Positions 16,756 through 25,531 of a stretch of DNA of 64,000 nucleotides are shown piece by piece. The stretch lies in contig NZ_PNXY01000016.1 in the NCBI RefSeq assembly GCF_002879865.1, positions 99,498 to 163,497 of the forward strand, given 5' to 3'. Both the position numbers and the translations under genes were made by a program. Every line of letters starts with the position of its first letter. Position 1 is the stretch's first letter. Origin of the DNA: Paraburkholderia rhynchosiae (lineage in GTDB: Bacteria > Pseudomonadota > Gammaproteobacteria > Burkholderiales > Burkholderiaceae). Under the pieces are notes generated by a model. The model did not search any database. It saw only the letters and a list, made by a program, of their open reading frames with translations, and was not told where the DNA came from.

Positions 16756-16778
16756 TAAGATACGATGTGTCTTATAAT
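16756..16778 (+). promoter_or_regulatory. TetR promoter with overlapping palindrome
   Basis: TAAGATACGATGTGTCTTA (16756-16774) is a near-perfect palindrome (arms TAAGATAC and GTGTCTTA, seven of eight pairs), directly overlapping a consensus -10 TATAAT (16773-16778). It shares the GATACGA core with the operators at 10687 and 10589. This suits autoregulation of the TetR gene downstream. The rest of 16556-16872 holds no gene I can see. Confidence 0.6.
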
Positions 16779-16872
16779 TATGTACTGTCCGCCTTGTTGT
16801 CGCCTTCGCCCAGGTGCCTCGGGCGGTGCGCCAGACTATGGCGATATTGCACGCCGACCTCCCGTTACGCAA

Positions 16873-17565
16873 ATGAAGACAAACGCTCCGCGTCCCGTTA
16901 CAGCACTTTCTGCCGCGCGAGGCGTCGGCCGACCGCGCAGCGAGGGAACTCGTACGCGGATCCTTGCGGCGACAGTTCGTCTGCTTGAGACCCGCACCAT
17001 TCAGTCGATCTCCATCGAAGCCATTGCCAAGGAGGCGGGCGTCGGCAAGGCGACGATCTACCGCTGGTGGAATTCGAAAGCCCTGGTTGTCATTGATGCG
17101 TTCATCGAACACCACGTTGTCAAGACACCGATGCCGCATAATTTGCCGCCCGGCGAGGCCATTGCGGTGCATCTGATCTCGCTCATTCACGAATACGCCG
17201 GATGGTCCGGCAGGATCGTTGCACAGATCATTGCCGAAGGTCAGGCCGATCCAGCTGTGCTGCGCGAATTCCGCGAGCGGTTCCACTACGGACGTCGGGC
17301 GCTCATCCGGGAAATGCTCGAGGAGTGGCGCAGTTCGGCGCGCATGCGCGTGCCGCCGAACATCGAGACGTTGGGCGAACTCCTGTATGCGCCGGTCTAC
17401 ATGCGCCTGCTGGTTGGAAATGGTCCACTCGACGATCGTTTCGCGCAGGAGCACATCAGTTATGTCTATACCCTGCTGGGCGTCGACGTGCCGAATGTCG
17501 TACAACTGTGCGAGCAAATGAAGCGGAAAACATCCACGAAAAAGACGGCAACGGTTGCACGTTGA
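16873..17565 (+). CDS. TetR/AcrR-family regulator of the catabolic cluster
   Basis: A 230-residue regulator. The TetR helix-turn-helix covers about residues 25-70 (TRILAATVRLLE, then IEAIAKEAGVGKATIYRWWNSKALV), with the basic R-G-V-G-R-P-R tail before it that reaches into the DNA minor groove. The C-terminal ligand domain is diverged, as usual. The ATG at 16873 is preferred because an earlier start at 16765 would put coding sequence across the promoter palindrome. The gene follows the semialdehyde dehydrogenase with its own promoter. It is the best candidate to bind the TACGATACG-type sites at 4411, 10589 and 10687, which share a core with its own operator. Confidence 0.87.
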   Translation: MKTNAPRPVTALSAARGVGRPRSEGTRTRILAATVRLLETRTIQSISIEAIAKEAGVGKATIYRWWNSKALVVIDAFIEHHVVKTPMPHNLPPGEAIAVHLISLIHEYAGWSGRIVAQIIAEGQADPAVLREFRERFHYGRRALIREMLEEWRSSARMRVPPNIETLGELLYAPVYMRLLVGNGPLDDRFAQEHISYVYTLLGVDVPNVVQLCEQMKRKTSTKKTATVAR

Positions 17566-17732
17566 GCGAAGGCGGAGGCATTGCGCTGGCCGGCATGCGG
17601 ACCCGAACACCTTCAACAGATCGGGAGTGGCGAGAATAGTGCTCTCGCCACGTAGACGTGTCCTGCCGCCGTTCAAGCCTGTATCGAGGCACAGCGGCAC
17701 TCCGTTGGATGCCCTTGGAAAGAGCCGAGCGT

Positions 17733-18098
17733 TCAACTAAAAAGCCACGCTTGATTGGTCGCGGGCGGCAACTGCTCGTGAAGGTGCACCGTCGAAACAT
17801 TGGTCAAGGTGATCTTTGTAATGGAAGAAAGCGCCACATGATGCGTCGATTTGAAGATGCTATCCAGATGGTGCCTGTTGGCCGTCATCGTTCTCGTCAG
17901 GTCCCTGTGCGGGTAGTCTTGCGACAGGGTGGACAGGAAAACATGCAACAGGCGACAGCGTCTTAGCGACGCTGAAAAGCTGTAAGTCTCGCGGAAGAGG
18001 CGGCCTCCCTATTCTCGAGCGGTTACTCCGATAACCGTTGAAACTTCGTCAATAGCCCGCGGATGCTCAGGCGACAGGAACATTTCTCGTGGAGCGGC
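17733..18098 (-). pseudogene. Relic of an AraC-like regulator (partial copy of the gene at 29064-29738)
   Basis: On the minus strand this segment encodes the C-terminal part of the protein at 29064-29738, with most residues matching (MFLSPEHP, SFSASLRRCRLLHVFLSTL, RHHLD, FKSTHHVALSSI). An in-frame TAG (18009-18011) interrupts the helix-turn-helix after VTARE, and everything upstream of the conserved PREMFL segment is missing. The nucleotide identity between the copies is clear but diverged, so the duplication is not recent. The relic lies between the TetR gene of region A and the LysR gene of region B, at what looks like a junction between two gene islands. No function is expected. Confidence 0.65.
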
Positions 18099-18108
18099 CC
18101 CTTTTCCG

Positions 18109-18149
18109 GTCTGATATTGACGCGACACACCGTCTGATATTGACGCGAC
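18109..18149. repeat. Tandem pair of an 18-base unit GTCTGATATTGACGCGAC
   Basis: The unit occurs exactly at 18109-18126 and 18132-18149 (23-base period), right at the edge of the AraC relic and seven bases from the LysR stop. Multiple terminal direct repeats of about this size occur at the ends of some insertion sequences, so this may be the scar of a lost element. No transposase is present. Confidence 0.55.
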
Positions 18150-18155
18150 GCACCT

Positions 18156-19070
18156 CTACGTCGGCTGACCTTGAGCGGCGTTGTAAGTGCTCGCCTGCTC
18201 CAGAAGCCAGTTCTTGAATAGTTCGAGTGGAGTGCCGTGACTGAGCTCAGTCGGGTAGACCAGGTAGTATGCTGAGTCAGTGACTGCGGATGCTTGGAAG
18301 GGAATCACGAGCCCCAATTGCTCAAGTTGGTCCTCAACGAAAAACTTAGGGACAAGCGCTACGCCCAACCCAGCCGCTGCTCCTGCGATAAGCATAGTGT
18401 GAAGTTCAAATCGGACTCCTCGCATGGTTGAGTTGTCTTCAATCCCCGCGTTCGCAAACCATTGCGGCCAAGCGTCCGGCCGCGTCGAGGAGTGCAGTAG
18501 CGGGTAATCAAGTAGCTCGTTTGCTTTTTTGAGGGGCTTGGTCAGGATCGAGGGCGAACAGACCGGAATGACTTCTTCTCCGAACAGGTAGTCGGACGAC
18601 GTTCCTGGCCAGGTCGGTTTTCCATAGTGAATTGCTGCTTCAAAATGGGAGTCCTCGAACGAGAACGTGTCCGTTCGCACGCTCATGTTGACGCGAACAT
18701 CTGGGTTACGGTCATTGAAGTTTCTTAGCCGGGGGATGAGCCACTGCGACGCGAATGTGGGAAGAACCGCGAGCTCGAGAAAACCACCGCCAGTCCCATG
18801 AGCGATGATTGAGAGGGTGTCTCGGTCCAGCGTCTCAAGTGAGCGGCGTACCTGCATTGCATACAGGCCGCCCGCGCGAGTCAATACAACCCGCTGCTTT
18901 GACCGGACAAAGAGTCGGACCGCGAGATTCGATTCTAGGGCGGCGATTTGTCGTGAGACAGCGCTCTCAGTCAGGAAAAGTTCCTTCGCTGCGAGAGTAA
19001 AACTCTCATGACGCGCGGCGGCCTCGAAAGCCATCAGCGCACCCATGTTGGGAACCTTGAATCTACGCAT
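18156..19070 (-). CDS. LysR-family regulator, divergent from the lysine-type pathway
   Basis: A 304-residue LysR protein of the GcvA-like branch. The helix-turn-helix is at about residues 15-70 (ARHESFTLAAKELFLTESAVSRQIAALE), and the effector domain begins near 95 (FLELAVLPTFASQWLIPRL), ending in the GcvA-like F-x-x-WLLEQA. It is transcribed away from the hglS-like gene across 155 bases, the usual arrangement for LysR control of a divergent target; the intergenic region is AT-rich (ATAATTTAATC around 19096). I infer that it activates region B in response to a pathway intermediate such as 2-aminoadipate or pipecolate, but the ligand is not visible in sequence. Confidence 0.88.
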   Translation of the reverse strand: MRRFKVPNMGALMAFEAAARHESFTLAAKELFLTESAVSRQIAALESNLAVRLFVRSKQRVVLTRAGGLYAMQVRRSLETLDRDTLSIIAHGTGGGFLELAVLPTFASQWLIPRLRNFNDRNPDVRVNMSVRTDTFSFEDSHFEAAIHYGKPTWPGTSSDYLFGEEVIPVCSPSILTKPLKKANELLDYPLLHSSTRPDAWPQWFANAGIEDNSTMRGVRFELHTMLIAGAAAGLGVALVPKFFVEDQLEQLGLVIPFQASAVTDSAYYLVYPTELSHGTPLELFKNWLLEQASTYNAAQGQPT

Positions 19071-19225
19071 GTTAGTTCCTAAAACTCATCAAGCGATAAT
19101 TTAATCTCGCTTTACTATGCGCGCAAGTCTTTCAATAATTCGAGGTATGCAGAACCGCCTGTCTAACAAAAGGCTGTTCTTTCAACCTTTCCCGCTTTTG
19201 AGCGGGCGTGCCCGAGAGATTAGCG

Positions 19226-20254
19226 ATGCGCAATGCGAATGTTGAACGCCTTCTGACGAAGCTGGTTGGTCAAGAGAAGACCGAAACACTTTTTTCTACT
19301 TTGAACTTCCCGACAGCTCTCGATGACTGGGAAGAAGGGACGGTGACTCGGGCTGAACTGGCGCAGGCCATGAACATGGCGCTCTTTGAAGACTTGCTGC
19401 AGCGTTCGGAAAACGGTCGTATCTACACGAAGGACGCGATAGCAAACGGCGGTTCGGTTTTCTTCGACCACGGCGCATTGCGGACGGTCCGCTGGTCGAG
19501 CAACGGCGCTTTGCCGCCTGGCGAGGCTGCGTTCACCCGCATTCTCCGCCCGCTTGGGTTCAAACTGAACGGTCGTTATCCGCTCGACAAGCTGGGCATG
19601 ACCGGACGCGCTTACGCGCACGAAGATGCGCCTGACGAGATTGCACAATTCTTCGTTAGCGAGCTTCATCCTGAGCGATTCTCAAAGGAATTTCAGCAGG
19701 CGGTCACGAACGTGGTCGCTTCATCGAAGGACCCACTTACACCGGTGGCGGCATCGCAACTGTCTGAGCTTGAGCGTGATGGGTCGCTTCCTGTTGATGC
19801 CGCTGAGCAGCTTTTGCCGGTCATCGTCGGTGCGTTCTCCCGTCAGCACGACCTTCCAAATGAGGTTGACTATGACACGCTGCTTCTCGAGTCGGCGGAG
19901 ATGGCCTGGATTGCGACAGAAGGCAACGCGTTCAATCATGCAACGGCTCGCGTGGACGACGTTTTCAAGCTTTCCGATGACGAGAAGCTGAAGGGCCGAC
20001 CGATGAAGCCGGATGTTGAGCGGTCGCGGTCGGGTCGGGTGTTCCAAACCGCATACAAAGCCGATATGGTTACGCGCCAGTTCAAATCATCCGACGGCAA
20101 GCTCACGAGCCGCAACGTTCCTGGCTCGTTCTACGAGTTCATCACCCGCAAGCGTACCTTCGACCAACAGTCACATCGCTGGCAGACGGACCTGCGCTTT
20201 GACGCAGGCAACGCTACCGGTATCTTCAAGATGACCGCAAACGCAGCAAAATAA
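19226..20254 (+). CDS. hglS: 2-oxoadipate dioxygenase/decarboxylase family protein (DUF1338, HglS-like)
   Basis: A 342-residue DUF1338 protein. Family members convert 2-oxoadipate with O2 to D-2-hydroxyglutarate and CO2 in D-lysine catabolism, using one Fe(II). Likely metal ligands are H82 in FFDHGALRTV, the His in AFNHATARVDD and the Glu in GSFYEFITRKR. Length matches the shorter DUF1338 branch; the characterised Pseudomonas HglS is longer. The ATG at 19226 is preferred over the GTG at 19208. The assignment is strengthened by context: the amaB-like, aminotransferase, ETF and (decayed) D-2-hydroxyglutarate dehydrogenase genes that follow are the steps on either side of this reaction. Confidence 0.82.
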   Translation: MRNANVERLLTKLVGQEKTETLFSTLNFPTALDDWEEGTVTRAELAQAMNMALFEDLLQRSENGRIYTKDAIANGGSVFFDHGALRTVRWSSNGALPPGEAAFTRILRPLGFKLNGRYPLDKLGMTGRAYAHEDAPDEIAQFFVSELHPERFSKEFQQAVTNVVASSKDPLTPVAASQLSELERDGSLPVDAAEQLLPVIVGAFSRQHDLPNEVDYDTLLLESAEMAWIATEGNAFNHATARVDDVFKLSDDEKLKGRPMKPDVERSRSGRVFQTAYKADMVTRQFKSSDGKLTSRNVPGSFYEFITRKRTFDQQSHRWQTDLRFDAGNATGIFKMTANAAK

Positions 20255-20269
20255 TGTGAAAGTCGCTAC

Positions 20270-21060
20270 ACCGTTTCAAGCAAGCGAGCAAACTTCTGCA
20301 GCAAGTTGAGTTCGATTCGACTCGGGCTCAAAGTTCCTGTACGCATCTGACGCCTCAAACTGTCGCCGGGTTCCTCTTGATGTGGTCGTGCCGTCGGATG
20401 TGGACGACCTCGTTAAGGCGTTGGAAGTCTGCCGCCGCAACGACGTTCCCTTCTTAACGAGAGGAGGAGGCAATTCTCAGAATGCACAGTGCGTCAACGT
20501 GGCAGCAGTGGCGGACTCAAGCAAGCACGTAAATCGAGTCGTCTCGGTCGACCCATCAACGCAGACAGCCATCATGCAGCCCAGTGTCATTTGCGACACT
20601 CTTCGGAACGCGGCTCGATAGCACGGTCTGACCTTTGGCCCGGAACCACTGACTTATGGTCGTTGTACGTTAGGCGGGATGATTGCCAATAATTCCTGCG
20701 GCGCGCATTCAGTGAAGGCTGGCAAGACGGTCGAGAATATCGGGGTGCTCGAAGTTGCAACGTACGGTGGCGCGCGCTTCTGGGTCGGACCGACAAGCGA
20801 GGTAGAGCTCGAGCAAATCATCAAAAACGGGGGCAACGCGGTGAGATGTATTCAAGACCCAGGGCACTTGCGCTGTCACGCTGCAGGCAAAAGTAAGGCT
20901 CGTTCATAGCCCTTCGTGTCGAGTCTCACTCGTCCTTGGCCTCAAGGACATCTACATCGCGGCAGATGCAGTTTCCCATTTCAACAAGTGTTCTCCCATC
21001 GCAATTGAGGGGCTTGTCGAACGAGCGTGCGAAAACCTTGAATTCGCGTTGTCGCGTAAA
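20270..21060 (+). pseudogene. Decayed FAD-linked D-2-hydroxyglutarate dehydrogenase (YdiJ-type) fragment
   Basis: Conceptual translation recovers consecutive blocks of the N-terminal third of long FAD/Fe-S D-2-hydroxyglutarate dehydrogenases: VEFDSTRA, then (after a frameshift near 20325) YASDASNCRRVPLDVVVP, RGGGNSQNAQ, HGLTFGPEPLTYGRCTLGG, MIANNSCGAHSVKAGKTVEN and, in another frame, GTCAVTLQAKVRLVHSPSCR and LVLGLKDIYIAADAV. An in-frame TAG (20619-20621) precedes HGLTF; an internal deletion with frame change lies near 20845-20870; homology stops near 21058, so the rest of the FAD domain and the Fe-S domain are gone. The product of hglS would have been its substrate. It cannot make a working enzyme. 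Confidence 0.8.
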
Positions 21061-21124
21061 TGTTGGAAGCGTAGAGTTTGCGAACTTACCGAAATTTCGT
21101 ATTGGAAACATAAGGGGCATTAAC

Positions 21125-22624
21125 GTGAAAGCATCGACCATTCTCTCGGACCTCCGCATCTCGCATCTGGCAGAAGCCGGTGACATCATTGTTCATTCGC
21201 CCATCAATGGCGACCTCGTTGGCCGAGTTGCAAGTCAGACTGTGGCCGATGTGGACTCCGCTTTGACGGAAGCACAAAAGGCTTACAAGGTCTGGCGCAA
21301 CGTGCCGGCTCCGCGTCGTGGGGAATTGGTCCGATTGCTCGGTAACAAGCTCCGTGAACGCAAGCAGGCCCTAGGCAGCATCATTACCCTCGAAACGGGG
21401 AAAATCCTGCAAGAGGGTCTTGGTGAAGTTCAAGAGATGATTGACATCTGCGATTTTGCGATCGGTCTGTCTCGTCAGCTTTACGGCCTGACTATCGCAT
21501 CGGAACGTCCCGGCCATCGCATGGCTGAAACCTGGCACCCGATGGGCGTTTGCACAGTCATTTCGGCATTTAATTTCCCAGCTGCGGTTTGGTCCTGGAA
21601 TGCTGCACTTGCTCTCGTGTGCGGCAACGCTGTCATTTGGAAGCCCTCGGAAAAGACGCCGTTGACCGCGCTCGCGGTGGACCAGATTCTCAAGGATGCG
21701 TTGAAGGACTTTGGCGACGCCCCTGATGGCCTCACTGCACTTATCAATGGTGGCCGCGACGTCGGCGCCAAGCTGGTCGCAGACCCGCGCTCCAGCATCG
21801 TGAGCGCGACTGGCAGCACCGAAATGGGTCGCACGGTTGGCATCGAAGTCGCCCGACGCTTTGGTCGCTCCATCCTCGAACTCGGTGGGAACAACGCTGG
21901 CATCGTCTCGAATACCGCAGACATTGAACTTGCGCTGCGCGGCATTTTGTTCTCCGCAGTTGGTACGGCTGGCCAACGATGCACGACTCTGCGCCGACTC
22001 TTCGTGCATGAAAGCATCTATGACAAGGTAGTTGACCGTCTGAAAACGTTCTACGGCAAGGTAGCGATTGGTAATCCGCTGGAGCCGGGCATGCTGTTGG
22101 GACCGCTCATCGACGAGCAGTCGTTCAATCGTATGCAGTCAGCGCTTGAGCAAGCGAAGAGCGAGGGCGGCAAAGTCTTTGGCGGCGAGCGTCACACGGT
22201 TGCTGGACACGAGAAGGGCTTCTACGTCCGTCCCGCGATTGCAGAGATGCCGTTTCAAACCTCAATCGTGCTGCAAGAGACTTTCGCACCGATTCTCTAC
22301 GTGATGAAGTACAGCGAATTCAACGATGCCGTCGAAGCGAACAACGCCGCGCATCACGGCTTGTCGTCATGTGTTTTTACGACCGATTTGCGTGAAAGCG
22401 AGCGCTTCCTCTCGGCCTCCGGCAGTGATTGCGGAATCGCTAACGTCAACATCGGCCCGAGCGGGGCTGAGATTGGCGGGGCCTTTGGCGGCGAGAAAGA
22501 AACGGGTGGTGGCCGCGAGTCGGGCTCCGACGCCTGGAAGGGTTACATGCGCCGCGCGACGAGCACGGTGAACTTCTCGTCGGCGCTTCCGCTGGCTCAA
22601 GGCATAGATTTCAACATCGATTAA
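21125..22624 (+). CDS. amaB: ALDH7-family 2-aminoadipate 6-semialdehyde dehydrogenase (AmaB-like)
   Basis: A 499-residue aldehyde dehydrogenase beginning at GTG 21125 behind AAGGGG; the longer frame from 20936 only reads the upstream relic. Catalytic residues are E252 (LELGGNNAG) and C286 (GQRCTTLRR). The GTAGQRCT and NNAGI signatures are those of ALDH7 (antiquitin), whose members oxidise 2-aminoadipate 6-semialdehyde (in equilibrium with piperideine-6-carboxylate) to 2-aminoadipate with NAD+. The C-terminal segment GGAFGGEKETGGGRESGSD is also typical. It sits between the dead D-2-hydroxyglutarate dehydrogenase and a flavoprotein that could supply the semialdehyde from pipecolate. Confidence 0.9.
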   Translation: MKASTILSDLRISHLAEAGDIIVHSPINGDLVGRVASQTVADVDSALTEAQKAYKVWRNVPAPRRGELVRLLGNKLRERKQALGSIITLETGKILQEGLGEVQEMIDICDFAIGLSRQLYGLTIASERPGHRMAETWHPMGVCTVISAFNFPAAVWSWNAALALVCGNAVIWKPSEKTPLTALAVDQILKDALKDFGDAPDGLTALINGGRDVGAKLVADPRSSIVSATGSTEMGRTVGIEVARRFGRSILELGGNNAGIVSNTADIELALRGILFSAVGTAGQRCTTLRRLFVHESIYDKVVDRLKTFYGKVAIGNPLEPGMLLGPLIDEQSFNRMQSALEQAKSEGGKVFGGERHTVAGHEKGFYVRPAIAEMPFQTSIVLQETFAPILYVMKYSEFNDAVEANNAAHHGLSSCVFTTDLRESERFLSASGSDCGIANVNIGPSGAEIGGAFGGEKETGGGRESGSDAWKGYMRRATSTVNFSSALPLAQGIDFNID

Positions 22625-22749
22625 GCATCCTTTCCCGGAGGCAATGACATTCGCTACCGGGAATGCTTGAACTACTTGCAGTCGCAGTTCGGTGATTGAT
22701 TGCGTTCCGCTCTATAACGAGCGTTTTCAATTGGTAAATGGAGTAACAC

Positions 22750-23922
22750 GTGAGTTCTCGAGTCGTTATTGTTGGCGGCGGTGTTATCGGCAGTTCAATC
22801 GCATTTTTCTTGCGAGCTTCGGACCCGGCAGTTGAGGTAACAGTGATTGAGCGGGACCCGAGCTATGCGAGGTCGTCGTCCGCGTTATCGGCCGCATCCA
22901 TTCGACAGCAGTTCTCAACGCCTCTTTCCATTCAGATGTCGCTGTATGGAATCTGGTTCCTACGCAACATTGGCGACATTCTGGAGGTTGACGGTAACAA
23001 GCCTGCAATCGACCTTCATGAAGGTGGTTACCTGTTCCTCGCGACGCCTGCCGGCGAGGGCGTCCTACGCGAGAACCACGCCCTGCAAAGAAGCTTGGGC
23101 GCGAACATTGACTTTCTTTCGCCGAGTGCGCTGCAAGATAAGTTTCCGTGGCTTAACGTTGACGACCTCGCGGCGGGTGCATATGGCGTGAGTGGAGAAG
23201 GATGGTTCGACGGTTACGGACTCGTGCAAGCGCTTCGGAAGAAAGCTCAATCGCTGGGTGCGCGTTACGTGCCGGCCGAGGTAATTGGACTCGAGCGCCA
23301 AGGTCACAAAATCACGCACGTAGTTGCCAACAACGGTCAGCAGTATGCCTGCGACACGCTTGTCAACGCAGCCGGTGCGTGGACTCGCAAGATTTCCGAG
23401 ATGATGGGAATCAACATTCCCGTCTATGCACGACGCCGAAGCATCTTCAACGTATCGTCGCCGGCGCGTCTCAGGAATGCCCCGTTGATGATTGACCCGA
23501 CCGGTGTGTATTTCCGTCCAGAGGGCAAGACGTACATCACTGGAACCTCCCCGTCCGCAGACAGCGACCCCGACGACCTGCCGCTCGATGAAGTTGACCA
23601 CAACATTTTCGACGAGGTCATTTGGCCAACCCTTGCGAATCGCGTTCCGGAGTTTGAGGCGCTACGCGTCGAGAACTGCTGGTCTGGTTACTACGAATAC
23701 AACGTGTTTGACCATAACGCAATCATCGGATACCACCCGGACATTGACAACTGCGTCTTTGCCAATGGCTACAGCGGACACGGGCTCCAGCAAGGGCCGG
23801 CAACTGGCCGAGGTGTGTCGGAATTGATTCTGAACGGCAAGTATTCCAGCCTCGATTTATCCTCGCTGAGTTGGGAGCGAGTTCTTGAGAATCGCCCAAT
23901 CATTGAAAAGAACGTCGTCTAA
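22750..23922 (+). CDS. DAO-family FAD-dependent oxidoreductase, candidate pipecolate (imino acid) dehydrogenase
   Basis: A 390-residue flavoprotein of the D-amino-acid oxidase/sarcosine oxidase superfamily, close in layout to FOXRED1-like proteins. The FAD motif VVIVGGGVIGSSIAFFL is at residues 4-20, and the C-terminal FANGYSGHGLQQGPATGRGVSELI (about 336-359) is the second flavin-contacting block. It starts at GTG 22750 with TGGAG upstream. Between amaB and the aminotransferase, and with etfBA in the same block, I infer that it oxidises L-pipecolate or an N-methyl derivative and hands electrons to ETF. The family is broad (sarcosine, dimethylglycine, glycine), so the substrate is an inference from context. 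Confidence 0.8.
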   Translation: MSSRVVIVGGGVIGSSIAFFLRASDPAVEVTVIERDPSYARSSSALSAASIRQQFSTPLSIQMSLYGIWFLRNIGDILEVDGNKPAIDLHEGGYLFLATPAGEGVLRENHALQRSLGANIDFLSPSALQDKFPWLNVDDLAAGAYGVSGEGWFDGYGLVQALRKKAQSLGARYVPAEVIGLERQGHKITHVVANNGQQYACDTLVNAAGAWTRKISEMMGINIPVYARRRSIFNVSSPARLRNAPLMIDPTGVYFRPEGKTYITGTSPSADSDPDDLPLDEVDHNIFDEVIWPTLANRVPEFEALRVENCWSGYYEYNVFDHNAIIGYHPDIDNCVFANGYSGHGLQQGPATGRGVSELILNGKYSSLDLSSLSWERVLENRPIIEKNVV

Positions 23923-24289
23923 TCCGAGCATCTTCTCAGTAGTGCTAAAGCGTTGGCACGACTCCGTCGGGCCAATGTTTTATGTCAAGGGTGTTCGCGA
24001 GTCCGTGCGGCTATAAAGGAAAGGTATTGACTGGGTGGGTCCTATCCCCTGAATTCAATACCGTTGCGACAGGGCTTGCGCGTCACAGTTCGTGTAATGA
24101 GGATTATGCATTACATAGTGCGTAGATATCGTTTGATACGGGACTATTGGCTGCTCACAATGAATCCTCAAATTCTAGTTTGATACGAAAAGCGTCGACG
24201 GACGGAGTTGGGTCTGAATGTGTTGCGCCGGACGAAGTTGAGACAGGGCGACGCCATAACTCATCGTTTGTCACTTATCGAGTAATTTC
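23923..24289. other. Gap without a gene; two inverted repeats
   Basis: No convincing reading frame is present. GGTATTGA (24023-24030) pairs with TCAATACC (24055-24062) across a G/C-run loop, and TGTAATG (24093-24099) pairs with CATTACA (24109-24115), an operator-sized palindrome about 175 bases before the aminotransferase. TTTGATACG occurs twice further on (near 24132 and 24179). These may mark an internal promoter and its control site. Confidence 0.4.
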
Positions 24290-25510
24290 ATGTACGAGTT
24301 CACCAGTCCGTTCCAGAGCCCTTCAGGCTCTCCCATTCGCGAACTGTTCAAGTATCTGAGCTTGCCTGGGATGATTTCATTCGCAGGTGGATATCCAGCC
24401 AGTGACCTCTTCGACGTGCAGGGGCTTGATGTGGCCGCCACGCGTGCGTATCGGACGCCAACTCGCTGCCTGCAATACGGGCCGACCGATGGTCTGCCGG
24501 AGCTTAAGAGCCAACTCCTTGCTCTGATGGGCCGTCGCGGTACTGCATGTTCGAACGATGAGCTCGTCGTCACGACCGGCTCTCAACAAGGTTTGGACCT
24601 TTTGCTTCGAATCTTCGTGTCGCCTGGTGACGCGGTATTGACTGAGCAGCCAGCGTATCCCGCGGCCTTGCAGGCGTTCAAGCTTCAACAGGCTCAAATA
24701 GTTACCGTGCCCGTGGACAACGCCGGGCTCGACGTAGAGCGACTCTCGACGCTTCTTTCATCGGGCGCGGTAGACGCTCCCAAGTTGTTGTACACGGTTC
24801 CAACCTTCGCAAACCCGACTGGCGGGAGCTTAAGCCGTGAACGTCGAGTCGCTTTGCTCAAACTCGCGGCGAAGTACAAGTTCGTTATCGTGGAGGATGA
24901 CCCATACGGCGACCTTCGCTTTGCGGGCGAGAAGCTACCGTCGATTCTGGAGCTGACTGCGCAAGTGGAAGGCTCACGAAACTGGGTTGTTCACTTCGCG
25001 AGCCTTTCGAAAATCGTCGCGCCCGGCCTTCGGGTCGGCTGGATGGTTGCACCTGCGGAAATCGCTCGACGCTGCGTTGTGGCCAAGCAGACAGTCGACC
25101 TTTGCAGCACGCCCTGGACCCAAGCAACCGTCGCTGAATATTTGATGGATGGCGGGCTTGAGCGCCACCTGTCTCGTATCGCCTCTATGTACGGTGTCAA
25201 AAGCCAGGCGCTTTGCAGGGAGCTGCGTGCCCAATTCGGTGATGCCATTAAGTTCCATCCGCCGGAAGGTGGAATGTTTGTTTGGGCTCGTATTGATGAT
25301 GTTGACGCCGCGACGCTACTTAGCTGCGCCATCGAGAACAAGGTCATATTCGTGCCAGGAAAGGCCTTTTTCGCAGACAAGGTTGACCCATTCACGTTGC
25401 GGCTCTCGTTCGCAGCCCCTGGTGTCGAAGATATTAAAGAGGGTGTTAGGCGGCTGAAGCGCGCGTATGACGAGGCGCTTGCAGTTCAAAGTTCATCTGT
25501 CCAGTCGTAG
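24290..25510 (+). CDS. PLP-dependent aminotransferase, probable 2-aminoadipate:2-oxoglutarate type
   Basis: A 406-residue fold-type I aminotransferase of the LysN/MocR-like branch without a DNA-binding domain. The PLP lysine is K241 in SLSKIVAPGLRVGW; other sites are GYPASDLF, QYGPTDGLPELK, TTGSQQGLDLL, VPTFANPTGG and EDDPYGDLRF (the Asp and Tyr that contact PLP). LysN-type enzymes interconvert 2-aminoadipate and 2-oxoadipate but also accept aromatic and branched amino acids. Here amaB would make 2-aminoadipate and hglS consume 2-oxoadipate, so this step fits exactly between them. EtfB begins 22 bases downstream. Its ribosome site is weak. Confidence 0.88.
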   Translation: MYEFTSPFQSPSGSPIRELFKYLSLPGMISFAGGYPASDLFDVQGLDVAATRAYRTPTRCLQYGPTDGLPELKSQLLALMGRRGTACSNDELVVTTGSQQGLDLLLRIFVSPGDAVLTEQPAYPAALQAFKLQQAQIVTVPVDNAGLDVERLSTLLSSGAVDAPKLLYTVPTFANPTGGSLSRERRVALLKLAAKYKFVIVEDDPYGDLRFAGEKLPSILELTAQVEGSRNWVVHFASLSKIVAPGLRVGWMVAPAEIARRCVVAKQTVDLCSTPWTQATVAEYLMDGGLERHLSRIASMYGVKSQALCRELRAQFGDAIKFHPPEGGMFVWARIDDVDAATLLSCAIENKVIFVPGKAFFADKVDPFTLRLSFAAPGVEDIKEGVRRLKRAYDEALAVQSSSVQS

Positions 25511-25531
25511 TTGCGCGAAAGGATGCTCGAA

